DNA of 64,000 nucleotides. Origin: Escallonia rubra (taxonomy: Eukaryota > Streptophyta > Magnoliopsida > Escalloniales > Escalloniaceae). Position numbers and translations under genes: made by a program. Below, piece after piece: positions 49,860 to 61,800 of this stretch. The notes below the pieces were generated by a model. It did not search any database and was not told the DNA's origin. It worked only from the letters and a program-made list of their open reading frames with translations. The DNA lies in contig JAVXUO010000408.1 in NCBI GenBank assembly GCA_033065855.1, forward strand, positions 186,001 to 250,000, given 5' to 3'. Position 1 is the first letter of the stretch; each line of letters starts with the position of its first letter.

Positions 49860-50620
49860 TTATCAATATATTATATAGCTTTTAGCATCCTTTTGGTAAA
49901 ATAAAATAAAAACTTGACGGTATTTTTTGGGTGGGAGCACACGGCATACAAAAAACTGTATAATTGTTGTTAATTAAAATTGCAATAATCATAAAAGCTT
50001 ATTCGTTATCCTAATACTTAAAAGTGATTAAATGTTATATACTAAACATGTTTGTGTATCTAAAGGTATGCAAATACTATTTTAGAGATGTGATCCTTGC
50101 TTCTAAGTTTATTTAATTTTGCAGGAACTATATGAGGGCTATATTAGGGAGCCTTATACAATTTGAAAACTAATTCTAAAACTCTAAACATAGTAATTGA
50201 TATTGCTTTAATTTTGACTATTTTGTCCTTTAAACTAACTCTCTTATACGAAGATAAAAATTCATGTATCCAGAACACAAAAATAACATATGAGATTTAG
50301 AAGAAAAAAATTATCTTATAGTTCATTTAGGTTTATTATAATTTAATTAAATTATATATTTTTATGCATAACAAAGTCATTGCAAAATTATGTATGTAAA
50401 ATATAAGATAAATAACAAATTATAGGATTTTTTTTGCTTTGGTGACCGCACGATCAACAAAGTAGTTATATCACACGTATGAGATTTTCAAAGAAAAAAA
50501 TCACATATGTATTGGGAAAAAATATATACATTTAAATCAATAATTCTTAGTTACTATATATAAGAATATTTAAAATCTTTAAGATGCAAAAAAATATCCA
50601 TGTAATTCTACAAAACTAAC
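49860..50620. repeat. AT-rich dispersed repeat, least interrupted copy
   Basis: This copy carries in one piece the phrases that are split elsewhere by the solo LTR and the Pack-MULE-like element: CATCCTTTTGGTAAAATAAA, ATCTAAAGGTATGCAAATA, ACATATGAGATTTAGAAG and GACCGCACGATCAACAAAG. It therefore serves as the empty-site reference for both insertions. Confidence 0.7.
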
Positions 50621-51754
50621 AATTAGCCAGTTCATTTTTACATAGGGCCCTTATGATCAGTAAAAATACTTTTTTCATTTACACTTAATTAAATTTTCGT
50701 GAAAAATAAGACTAATCGGTAAATCTTAGACAACTTATAAGCATTAAAATTTAATTATGATTATAGTGGTATTGATAACAACTCTGAGTGCTGATTATTG
50801 TGCGGATTCAGTAGCAAATAGTTTATTAACGCTTGCCTGATAAAATTAGCCTAATATAATCCTTTGTAACCTCATTATAGTTATATGTATATAACCTGAC
50901 ATATATTGGCATATAAATGTTATTTTATATTTTAATTAAACAAGTGTAATTCATGAGAAAATATCATTAAATGCATATAGTAGATATAGAAACTATAACT
51001 TGGCGACAAATAATAGTCATATAAGATGTTGATGCCAAGGAAAGTGGGTTCGTACCTACGTGGAGGTGCCACAAAGGCTACAGTCCGAGTCAGATGCCAA
51101 GTATGTTGATGTGAGACACAACAAAGGTGGAACAAGGACAGAGACCAAGGGCTTCCCAGACAGAGTTTGAGGGTGGTAGTGCTGTGAGGGCGATAGCGCA
51201 TGATGAATACACGACGACAGTCACTGTCCGATGCTTAGGTCTAGAGTTAGGGTCATGTATGTTTCTCTCTCTAGGATTCTAAAGTGAGAAAGTGAAAATA
51301 TGTTCTGAAAATGTCCAACCTTAATGTTATGTCCCAAATGAATTCTCAAGACCTCTATTTATAGAGATTGAGATGATGATGTCATTAACTAACACGTGGC
51401 GCCCCCGGGAGTGACACGTTATCGGGGGGTCCACGGGTGCCGGTGCTCAACAGACTGTGAGATCGCATATTCACCCGGCCTGCCCCGCACAGCGTCGCTC
51501 TGTCTGTCTTGAAAGACTGGCTCCCACAACGGTGTGGCCAGAGAACCCCCTTGATCTAGCCTCTAATCCAAGCCCTTGCGGAGTCCCACAGGCCTGGCAG
51601 TGGTGGGGAAGACCCGACGCCCAACTGCCAGGTGAACTAGGCGCGATGCCCTCCGAAGACCTGCTCCCGTCTCGGAGTGACCCGGGGGTCATAGTCCCTA
51701 GGGGTGCCGACGCAAGCCCCCAGTGCCGGAGCACGTAGGCCAGTCACACAGACA

Positions 51755-52085
51755 CCCTTGCAGAGATAGTGTCCCGGAGGAGTCGCCTATTCCGCAGGCC
51801 GAGGTAGCATTCCCGAGGAGCCGTCTACCTGGCCGGCCAAGGTAGCATCCCGGAGGAGCCGTCTACCTAGCAGAAGGGGAGTCTTCGTGCCGGAGCACTT
51901 AGAGCTCCCTGGCAAAGATAGTGTCCCGGAGGAGTCGCCTATCCCCGCGGGTGAGTCCTTATGCCGGAGCACTTGGAACGAGTCAAGGTAGCATCCCGGA
52001 GGAGCCGTCTACCTGGCGGAAGGGGAGTTGAAGAGCTCACTGGCGGAGATAGTGTCCCGGAGGAGTCGCCTATCCCCGCGGGATG
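51755..52085. repeat. Imperfect repeats with CCCGGAGGAG cores
   Basis: Two alternating units, GATAGTGTCCCGGAGGAGTC with GCCTAT and GGTAGCATCCCGGAGGAGCC with GTCTACC, recur about six times in all. Confidence 0.88.
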
Positions 52086-52375
52086 ATGTACACTCTGGAG
52101 AGTGGGTTGAAGCATGTTCCACGACCAAGGCAAGGTGTGCATGGTGTGGTGAATGAGTGTGGTGCCCGGGGGGGCATGTAACATGATTGTGGCGCATGGG
52201 CGCGATGAAGTGAGTAAGGTGCCGGGGGCACGTCTGTGTTAGTGGCGCGGCGCATGGGCGCGACAGAATGCGTATGGTGCCGGGGGCATGGTAGTGTGAC
52301 AGAGAGCCTGGGGGCACGGCTGTATCAGCAGCACGGCGCACGGGCGCGGCGGAGTGTTCAAGTGCGGCGCCCGGA

Positions 52376-52545
52376 CGCCAGAGACGCGGGTCGCGGAGTT
52401 GTGTCCGGGCGACGGGGTCGCGGAGTTGTGTCTGAGCGACGGGGGTCGCGGAGTTGTGTGCGGGCGACAGGGGTCGCGGAGTTGTGTCCGGGCGACGGGG
52501 GTCGCGGAGTTGTCTCCGGGCGACGTGGTCGCGGAGTTGTGTACG
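52376..52545. repeat. Array of about 28-bp GC-rich repeats
   Basis: GGTCGCGGAGTTGTGTCCGG followed by GCGACGGG recurs six times with few changes. It is followed at 52584-52735 by GGCCAAGGCCAACCC-type units. Confidence 0.92.
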
Positions 52546-52999
52546 GTCCCTTGAAGAGAAGCGAAGGTGTTAAGTATGGAGACCAAAGGCCAACCCATAG
52601 GGGAAGTCCAAGGCCAACCCTTAGGGGGAGGCCAAGGCCAACGCCAAGGGAAGGCTGAGGCCAACCCCCAAGGGGAGGAAAGGGGAAGGCCAAGGCCGAG
52701 GCCGACCCCAAGGGGAAGGCCAAAGCCAACTTCCTTGGGCAAGTGCCATGGTGCGCCGATGGGCGAAGTGCGACGGTCGAAGCGTGATGCGGCGTCGCAC
52801 AAGGATAAGTTTCTTAGTGACGAAGTCACGTCACGAAAGTGAGAAGTGCACGTGACTTGAGCGTGCATGCTTTGACCGGTTGTGAGCGTTGAAAATGTCT
52901 GTTGCTTGTGCGGACGTGTCATGCAAAATGGGATCACAGTGGGCCTTTGGGTGCGACCAGGATAGGTTGGGAACAGATGTGAAAAATAATTTCAACACA

Positions 53000-54430
53000 C
53001 CAAAACAAGGACACATTATCTTCATCAATTGAATTTTCTCATTACTAGCATCTTCGAAGACTTTAAAAAAACACATATGTATGAAAATATCGGATACTAT
53101 GTGATCGTTCTGCTAAAATTTATTTATTTATTTTGCGAAAAGTGATAATTTATTTGAAAGATATAAGGTATACATAAGTCCTGTTAAATTTAAAATGTAA
53201 GTTTATTCATTTTAAATTTCTACTTAATCGTTATAATAGCCTCAAGAACATATGTAACAGCTTAAAATCCTTCTAATGTTAAATTCATATATTACATGTA
53301 CAATTCAAATGAGATACGTGATAGCGTTACCATTTTTAATTACAACTATGATTGTATTCACTTTTTAGCTCCATATGAGATCGGCACAACTATTCTACTA
53401 CTTTAGGTGCTAAGCCAATATTCATTTGAAGTTTTTAGCAGCTCCACTATATTTGCCTTTCAACTTACAACATAAAAAAAATTATAGGTAAACACACATG
53501 TATATGCAAATATCTCATAATAATTGCATGCATCATGATCAAAGAAATAATACTATTTAATAATTGAAAGTTAGAAGTAATGCATGTGAATTCATTTTTT
53601 GATACTTTACTTAATAAGATAGTCGTGATTAATTTAGGTACTAAGATTATTCTTTATAACCAAAAAATATATTTTTTCACGATGGGTGGTACACATTAAT
53701 ATACTTTTTGAAACTTCATGATATATTGTATTTTAAAAACCGGGTCAAAACCGGGTCCGAGTCTGGCTTGGGTTACTGGACTAGTATTTTTCTAATTAAA
53801 ATTATTATGCTTTGCGTGGTTTTATCTTTGCCTCGATATTTTTTCCTCTCTCTTGTAATATCCTCCCCCACCATCAAACTAAAAATCATTGCACTGCTAT
53901 TCAAAAATTGGGTTACTACAAAAAATAATAAATAAATAATTTTGGGTTACTCCTACACTGGTAACAACTTTCAAGCAAGCAACCACTCTCCGCACACGAG
54001 AGCAATAATGATGGTGATGCCGTGTACTTACACCACTCTCCATTCATCTCTTCTTGAGATTTTGGACTCATTTTCACCAATGAAAAGTTCAGCAAGATAT
54101 ATCCAAGAGGTTTAAGATTGGGTTGGTTATTGCACAAGTGAAATAACTTTGAGAAACATTTAATTTCTTTACTGGCGTATATAAGTCATAACGATAATTT
54201 CTCAAATAGTTGAGTTGCTCCTGCTTGTGAGCGGAATCAGATTTAGTTCAAGCTCTTGAGAGTTTCTCAAGTTCGCACTTTAGACAAAGACCACAAAATA
54301 AGTTCAGCGGGTCAATCGAAACGCTCAATGCATCTCATCCTAGTTAAGCACAATATCAACGCAATACTTCCATAGATTAGGTGTTGAAGTATAAATTAAC
54401 CATTATCAGAGGGTAGGAAGTTTGATTATG
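53000..54430. other. Gene-free AT-rich stretch
   Basis: No supported gene or bounded repeat was found. A small frame at 53708-53935 has no recognisable motif. Confidence 0.45.
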
Positions 54431-54435
54431 GCAAA

Positions 54436-54789
54436 ATGCTTGATATTTTAAAGCTTTTGTCTTTTTCGTTGCGAAGGAAGGCAAATACAAGATTATTTAG
54501 AGTGCCTTTCAAAATACATTCCACACGTCAAGAGTGGCCTCTTCGTCAATGTGGGCGAGTTCTTCAATCTCCTCTTGCTTGCATTTCGACCCCTATGTTT
54601 TCGATTCTAATTAATGGGGAGCTTCAAGGAGCCAAATTGTGGATGTTCATCTTATGTAATCACCACGTTTTGTCCACCTCAAATATTGGCGAGATAATCC
54701 GAGCATATTTTAAGCTTTTGGAAATTAACAAAAAAATGTTTTATACACAATCTCATGCTCTTGCAAACGATAAAGCTTTTGAAATGTAA
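54436..54789 (+). pseudogene. Possible LINE reverse transcriptase fragment
   Basis: The frame contains SPLACISTPMFSILINGELQ, which resembles the 'CIST..FS(I/V)L(V/L)NG.P' stretch of plant L1-type reverse transcriptases, normally a little before RQGDPLSPYLF. The rest of that motif is absent and later residues match poorly, so the piece is truncated and internally deleted. It ends just before a Helitron begins. Confidence 0.35.
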
Positions 54790-54832
54790 AAAACAAAAAT
54801 TGTGAATAGGCCCAATAATGATTTCGTGTTTA

Positions 54833-56041
54833 TCTATACTACCTATAAAATTACGAATCTTGTAAATCTTTTTATTCCATTTTTGTCCTTCGTTAATCAC
54901 TCTAATAACAATCTTATCATTTAATAATTACTACTCCATTATTACCCTACCTTTTCATAAATACTATTGTTAATTACTAATTGTGTAATCATTTTGGATT
55001 TTACCCTGCGTCAGTTATTTCAATAACAACTTTACCTTCCCTAATTAGTTTTTTTGTATTGTGTTTAAGAAACATTATGTTATAAATTTAATCTAAATCA
55101 ATATTTACATATTGGAAAACAAAAGTATGTAGTTGTTAAAAATATATTTATATATATGTATGCGTGTGTGTGGGTGTATGCGCGCGCGCACTACCTCTAA
55201 AAGTATAAATTTTATAAATTATTTTTTGACGATTATATCTTCCATTAATTACGTTAATTACATTCTTACCCTTCTTTTATTACTCCTTTTTAAATTTTGA
55301 TGAAATTAAAATAATATTGGGTAATGAATCTATTTTATACATTGATTGAAAAATGAAAAGTGTGATGAGAAAGAAAAACATAACAAAAAAGTTCCTTTAT
55401 TATATTCTTTTAATTTAGTTAAATAAAATACATATTAGATATTGACCTGGTTAATGAGAATTGTAATTTTCTTTCTTCATTTTAGGTGAGTAAACAATTA
55501 ACCAATTGAAAAACTGAAAAACGAAAACAACATAAAGAAACTAAAATACATGAAAAATCAATTAAGAAACAGAAAATTGTTAGGAAAACAAAAAAAAGGG
55601 TTAAATAAAAAAACAAGGCTCAAATATGGTGCAAATTTGAATTGAAAATATGTTCGGTTATTGCAGTTGAAGATTGAGTGTTTTGTGTTTCTTACTGATG
55701 AAACATAAAGGACCTGGTCTTAAAAATTACAAAATCTTAACCATTAACCAATTTAATAATTTACAAAAATAAAGACGTAGATTCATTCTTTTAAGTTCTC
55801 TATTTGCTTTTATTTTTAACAGTACCATCAAACATTTCTTCAATCCAAAGCTTACAAAGAATATTTTCAAACATTGAATTGATTACAATTGCGATCATCA
55901 AATAACATTTCTTCTAAAAATTTCACAAAAAGTTAAGAACATAATTGAATTACATTATTTTTTATCCCAAGTAAGATAATAATATCACCTCAAATATTTC
56001 TCTCAACTATATTCTCGTGCAATGCACGTGCTCTGTACTGG
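54833..56041 (+). mobile_element. Non-autonomous Helitron
   Basis: The left end is A|TCTATACTACCTATAAAA, with the 5' TC of Helitrons following an A. The right end has a hairpin, CGTGC-AAT-GCACG at 56016-56028, then nine bases and CTGG|T, fitting the CTRR terminus inserted between A and T. There are no inverted ends and no target duplication. The 1209-bp interior is AT-rich with no Rep/helicase. Confidence 0.7.
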
Positions 56042-57390
56042 TCAATAAAAAAGAAAAAAGGAGAACGAAGAAAGCAAGAATAGAAATCCACAAGACATCG
56101 CATTTATTAACACTATATGTGTCTGAATAAAACTATGTGAATTTGATAGGACTTGAATTTAGCACTCAAGTCATGATCAAGTACATTTTGGTGATATGAG
56201 ACAAGATAAATGAGACACCTCTCTAGCAAGAATATGAAAAGTTCAACCGGCTACATAATGGCTCTACATGTGACCGCGGAACAACATCGCTACATTGTCT
56301 ATCAAAATTTTAATGTTTCTCATGGATTTCCCTGCGAGTTGCGCGAGATTAATGGTAGCGACGAGCCCGGAGATTAATGGTAGCGGCGAGAACGACCAGT
56401 AATTCTCCACTTCTTCTATTAGCTTTGGATGTGACCTTCATATTTAGGAGATCACCGAAGTTCCCCTTCTCACCCTTGGTGGTACTGTTGTTGCCTCTTC
56501 TTCCACTGCTAAATTCCTCATTATCTTTTGTCACTGCTCCCATTCAAGGCCCTAGTTCTCCTTGTATTCCTCTTCTTCTTTGCATTGTATCTTCGTTTTG
56601 ATTTGAAAATGGGGGAGAATTTAGTCAATATTGTATTGCTTTGGACCAATTATATGGATTCACTACTTTCTACACGCAAACATGTTGTTGTACTCAATTG
56701 TTATCCATCTAATCTTGTTTAATTAGAACCCATCTAATTCGGTTAGCTCAAATTATGGAGGAGCCTTTCTATAATTGCTTACAATAAATCTTAACTACAT
56801 ACTCTTAACACTGTATTGACCTCTTGATCCATATTTATGGTGTTGATGATTTCAATCATTGATTCTTGTGAATCTGAGTTTGTCTTGAGTATGTTCAAGC
56901 GATAATTGTAAAATCTCGAATGTGTCAAACTCAATACTGCAAAGGAACCCTGAAGATTATGGAAGATTAATTTTTTTTTTTGCCAAAATATTCCTTTATT
57001 TTGTAAAAATGAGTTGAGTCCACTTTAAGAGTTTCTAGTGAATCACCAATGGAACTATGAGAATATCTAGCCTAAATCTATGCCATCAAAGTGTTTTAAT
57101 TGGGAAAACCTTTTAAAAGTACAAACAATGTGAGTCTTTTAGCTTTTCTACTCTAACATTGCTGATTGAATCAGTTGAACTGTCAAACAAATTAATTCGA
57201 CAAATTTCTTAAATAGTTTAACTGTATGAATAAAAATTCAACTTTGGTTAGTGATCCTGTCCTAGACAAACTGGAAAAAACAGGTGAACCATTTTGAAAA
57301 ATAGTTAACGATTTAAGATCAGTTTAATTACTTGTTTGCAATTCAACTATTTCTTGTGTGGAACCGGTTCAATTTTTTCTTTTGAAGGTT
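56042..57390. other. Gene-free stretch
   Basis: No supported gene. A 21-bp phrase, GAGATTAATGGTAGCG with ACGAG or GCGAG, is doubled at about 56346-56390. Confidence 0.4.
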
Positions 57391-57434
57391 AGATTTGGTC
57401 TGTCCATTCGTGATAGATGGACGACCAAATCGCG
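57391..57434. mobile_element. Hairpin relic of the Pack-MULE/MITE family
   Basis: GATTTGGTCTGTCCAT and ATGGACGACCAAATCGCG are inverted around a seven-base loop, matching the 'CGATCTGG(A)CCGTCCATC' hairpin in the TIRs at 42.5 and 44.3 kb. It directly adjoins a TA array, as the other two family members do. Confidence 0.5.

Positions 57435-57435
<1 letters not shown>

Positions 57436-57519
<84 letters not shown>
57436..57519. repeat. Compound (TA)n-(TG)n microsatellite
   Basis: About 24 TA units pass directly into about 18 TG units, followed by GCGCACAC. Confidence 0.95.
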
Positions 57520-57522
<3 letters not shown>

Positions 57523-57700
57523 ACACATCACTAACGCAATCCGTAGTACAACTTATGAGTTGCTTGAGCCAATAAAGGGTTATGGTCGCTCCACATCAAA
57601 ATCGCCTCTATAATCCATCAAAATCGCCTCGATAGTCCCTCCGTCGTTTCACTTATTACAAGAGACACGTTTAACAACATATCTATAACATTGAATAATA

Positions 57701-57871
57701 CTACCTCCATCACACTTTAATTGACCCTATAAAAAAAATTGCTCACTTTTCAGATTAATGAAGATTTTGTTTTTACATGTTTATCCTTTTACATATTTTA
57801 ATAAATTTCAATCTCTATATTTAACCATCTACCAATCCATTTTCTCTCTCTTAACTCACTTCTTTCCTCCC

Positions 57872-57907
<36 letters not shown>

Positions 57908-58040
57908 GAATGAAGAATGACTCATATCTTTAATATTCGCGTCAAGTTAAAATAAAATAATTAAACTAAAAAATGACTCGCATCTTTAATATTTGTGTCA
58001 AGTTAAAATAAAGTAATTAAATTAAGATGGAAGAAGTAGA
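57701..58040. mobile_element. Stowaway-like MITE, third copy, inverted
   Basis: Flanked by TA on both sides, it starts CTACCTCCATCACACTTTAA and ends AATTAAGATGGAAGAAGTAG. The interior is the reverse complement of the copies at 5495 and 18117, with 'CCATTTTCTCTCT' and a long CT run at 57869-57904. Near the right end a 57-bp unit containing CATCTTTAATATT and GTGTCAAGTTAAAATAAA is tandemly doubled. Confidence 0.65.
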
Positions 58041-58259
58041 TAGGAAGGAGTGTAGCGTGGAAAAAAAAGTGTGAAGAAAGTGTAAAAGCTTGAAAGCTCT
58101 CAAACAAAAAACATTGGGTTGGCTTTACCGCTAAACTTGAGCACATGATGATAAACCTTGTTGGGCCTACTCACATTCGCAAACGGCTCCTATTTCCTAC
58201 CTTTTTCCCACACCAAACCAAACGCTGAAATCACTCAACTGTTCCATCACCTCTGTTTT

Positions 58260-58822
58260 CGTCCTCTCTAAGACTGACCCTGTAGGCTTTGTCCTTTTGG
58301 TTCCTGTTCCAGCTTCCAGTCCCTCCCTATTCCGCTTTTACCCACATTGTTTCCCCATTCTCGGAGCCTTTCAACACCTCTCTCTCTCTCTCTAGAGAAG
58401 TGCTAAAATAAAGCGTTGTAAATATAGGCAAGCGCGTAATTCAGCTAATTGAGCGGTTGACGCTTTAATTCCCCCCAATAAAACAGCTCTTCCTTTTGCC
58501 TTCCCCTCCCTCTGTTTTTGTACCACCAAGTAAGTTGTTGGTCGTCCTTGTTCCTGCAGTTTAGGCATTTCCATTGCACACAGAGAGAGAAAATTACAGA
58601 AACCTGTTGAGAAATTGGAGACATGGGTTTTCCTTCTTGTTGATGAATATTGTGACCCTTTTTGGCATTTTCTCTGTTCTGATCACATTGCCTTCCGATG
58701 ACTCCTTCTGTCATGTCCATTCCCTTCCCCTGCTTTCACCAAATGGGCCATGTTCATTTCCCATTCGGGTTGTTTTTCTCGGTGGAAGCACGTTGAATTG
58801 CCTCCAATTTCAATTTCAACAA
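58260..58822 (+). promoter_or_regulatory. 5' leader region of the RING gene
   Basis: CT-rich runs (58379-58395) and no stop in the coding frame for 83 codons before the chosen start mark this as probable leader. An upstream in-frame ATG lies at 58574. I cannot fix the transcription start. Confidence 0.4.
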
Positions 58823-61800
58823 ATGGCGTCTTCCCAAGTCGAAATCGCGTCGTCTTCGCCTTACGGTTGTGTCCTGACGGATCACAACCGACGAGAACGG
58901 TACAACTCCCGAGCATCCTTTCAGAAGAACCTCAAAGATTTGGTTAGGGACCATCTCCAATCCTGCATTTCGGCACCTTCAAGAAGCTCTGTTTCGGAAT
59001 CCAGTGAAGATTCCAACCGCCAAACTGACAATGCAGAGTCCTCTGTTTTCAAGGAACAGAGCAATGCTGACAATGGCAATAGCAACAAAAGGTCGAAAAT
59101 CCACGACCGATGGGCACGAGCGCGTGAAATTGTGTTTTCGAATTCACCGTCTTCGAATTCATTCACGTTTCAGAGAGAAAACTCTCCTGCATATTCGGAT
59201 GGTTCTGTGGAGATACCGAATTTGGGTGGCGTTTCTTCATTGGTTCAGAAATGGAGGGATTTTGAAGCGGAGGCCAAGAATTTGAACTCCCCAGTTTCCA
59301 GCAGGAGCAATTCCGGGTCTACATTCACCGAAAATGCGTCGTTTGTCGAAATGCCTCATAGAGGGAATGACGTTATTGAATATGTTGGCGAAGAGAGGAA
59401 TGAAACGCCAACGATGATCGAGGAGTACGCGTTTGGGGATTGGGATTCCGATAGGACGGTCCCTAGTGGCACGCCTTCTTCGAGGGGAAGAGATTCGGAT
59501 GCTGCAGAGAGCGAGCGGCTCAGGGTGACTGACATAATTAAGAAACTGTCATCGGCCAATGCTGGTGGTGGTAATGACAATAATGATTGCGAGCAGCAGC
59601 AGGCTGTGGGGAACGATGCAGTGTTGCCTCGAGTGAGGACACCAATGGATCAGCCAGAAAAGAGAGGTTTGCAGGCTGTTGCGAGTTCACCGAGGATTAG
59701 GGGGCGACAAGCGTTCAGCGATTTGCTTATGCAAATGGAGCGCGATAGAATACGGGAGCTTGAAGGGCTGGTTGAGCGGAAGGCCGTTTCAGGATTCTCA
59801 CACAAAGGCCGCATTCAGGTAGTAATATGTTTACAAGTAAGAATTTGGCTTGCTCATTGTATGTGATGTGTTCTTACAGAAGTTGTATGCACATATGTAC
59901 ACAGGCTTTGCTTCGGCTTAGATTCTTACGCCGTGGAACAGAAGTCAGGGATCGTGGGCATTGCCTAACAAAGTCTGATCAGTCGAGTAGACTAAAGCAA
60001 TCTACCATCATGCATCTCAGGTAAAGCTCTTTCTCATTTTTCATATACATGGTCGATCGAGAAGTGAACATGCCTTCCTTTTGTGTGATTGTGTCATCTT
60101 ACCAAAATGTTTTAAACTTGACTAATTTCACGTACAACATGATTGCTCATGCACCAGATATTGCAACGCAGTACAATCAGGACATGCATATATCTAATCT
60201 AATTGCGAGTGTGCACTACATGTGTAATAATTTAGAACTGTTGAACTCTAATTCATGCTGGACCACTGTCTAGTCTTCAATGAGTTTAGTGGTAAACGTA
60301 CTCGTTCAAGCTATATTATTACCTATTTTTGGCATTGCATTACAGGGATAAAAGGGGCAGGCTCTAGAAAATTTGAAGTCCTGTTATAGGAAACCTCTTT
60401 TTCTTTTTTCTTTTTTGGGAGGAAATTCTGTTATTGTAAAGCACTTGGTCTTCTACTGGATTACTTAAACCTTAGTCTAACATTTTGTCATATGAAATCA
60501 ATTCAATTCAGGGAAAAATTTGGCCGGGGGGTTGAGCATGGTGCAGCTGACTCAAGAACCCCAAACGTAGACAAGTCTTCTTCCTCCAGTCAACTTAGAG
60601 AGGTCACAGATAACACCACAGATACTGAAACTTCTTCTCTCTGCATCCGAGTTGGAGATGGGGTTCATCACAAGGAAGTCACTAACTCGAAATGTCCAAT
60701 TAGAGAGGTCACAAATAACAATGCCTTTGAAGTTGCAGGTCGTTGTACTGCCAATCAACTCGATGAGGATATACATCAAGATGCTAATAGCACTGTGCAG
60801 CAGAATGTTTTCGAGGTACAGCACTCAGAAAATCCCCGTGCAAAAGCTAATCCAACATCATGTGTTTTATGGCCAGTGACAAGTTCTGCAATCAGCAATT
60901 TTGGGTCACAAGAATCTGCCGATGAATCGGCGTCCCTGACTCATAGGAAGAAGAAAACAAAGGCGGAAGAGCAGGTGACAAATAACCAGCCACTGATAAC
61001 ATCGAGTCATGACTGGTATAATGATGGTTCACACTTGCAGATAGATTTGGAAGAGCAAAAGGTGAATAACAGGCATCTAAAAGAAGTTGACTGGGACTAC
61101 AAAAGTGATGCTTCTCACCCAGAAAGCGAATTCGAAGAACACGAGTTCAGCGACCAACAGCTATTTGATACCAGTCATGACTGGATAAATGATGTTTCTC
61201 GCCCACGGAGAGATTGGGAAGGTCTCAGGCAAGCGAGGTATCAGGAGATGCTTGATCCTTACATGGACAATGGAGACATAAGACAACTCCTTGAAAGGTA
61301 TACAAGCTATTGTTCAGTATGCGTTTGAAGTAGGTAGGGCAATAGATCTTAGGATCTTAAATTGGATTTCACGGAGGCATGACCAATTGTGGATGTACTT
61401 ACATATTACTGACTAAAACCAAAAATGCGTAATCATGTGGATTATGCTAGCTCAAAATGTTTCTTTTGACAATATTGAAGCACTTGTAGCACTCTCTTGT
61501 ATCAATATGACTTGGTAACTTATGTATGCAGACGTAGCGTCTCAACCTTTCTGTCCAGTGGTATGCGAGAAAGAATAGACCAATTAATGGTGTATCGCAC
61601 ACAAAGACATCCAGATCATATTGGTAGTAAGGTAGAAGAAGATGTGGAACAAGAGAGGAAGCAACGCGAAGACGTGGTGGAAGACGATGGAGAGGAGGAA
61701 GAGGAAGAAGACGAGGGAGAAGATGAAGAAGATGAGAGGCTTCTTGGGAATCATTATGAGGAAACGGGAGAGTATTATGACCAAACCACGTCCTCATTGC

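Larger units (their letters stand above)
51025..52999. mobile_element. GC-rich repeat-rich block, possibly an LTR fossil
   Basis: A TATA-like CTCTATTTATAGAGATTG at about 51352 precedes 1.5 kb of strongly GC-rich DNA that contrasts with its AT-rich surroundings. The block begins TGTTGATGCC and ends ATTTCAACA, which would suit an LTR, but the flanks show no target duplication. It holds several repeat types and overlapping frames in all phases that are by-products of the repeats. No domain was found; treated as a broken fossil of uncertain class. Confidence 0.4.

Noticed and set aside
52236-52937. Long overlapping frames on both strands in the GC-rich block
   Set aside because: Frames are open in several phases because of short GC-rich repeats whose period keeps stops out; no domain, start context or splice signal supports them.
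51025-52999. Firm call of a complete solo LTR
   Set aside because: The TG/CA-type ends are plausible but the five bases on either side do not match, so I left it as a possible fossil.
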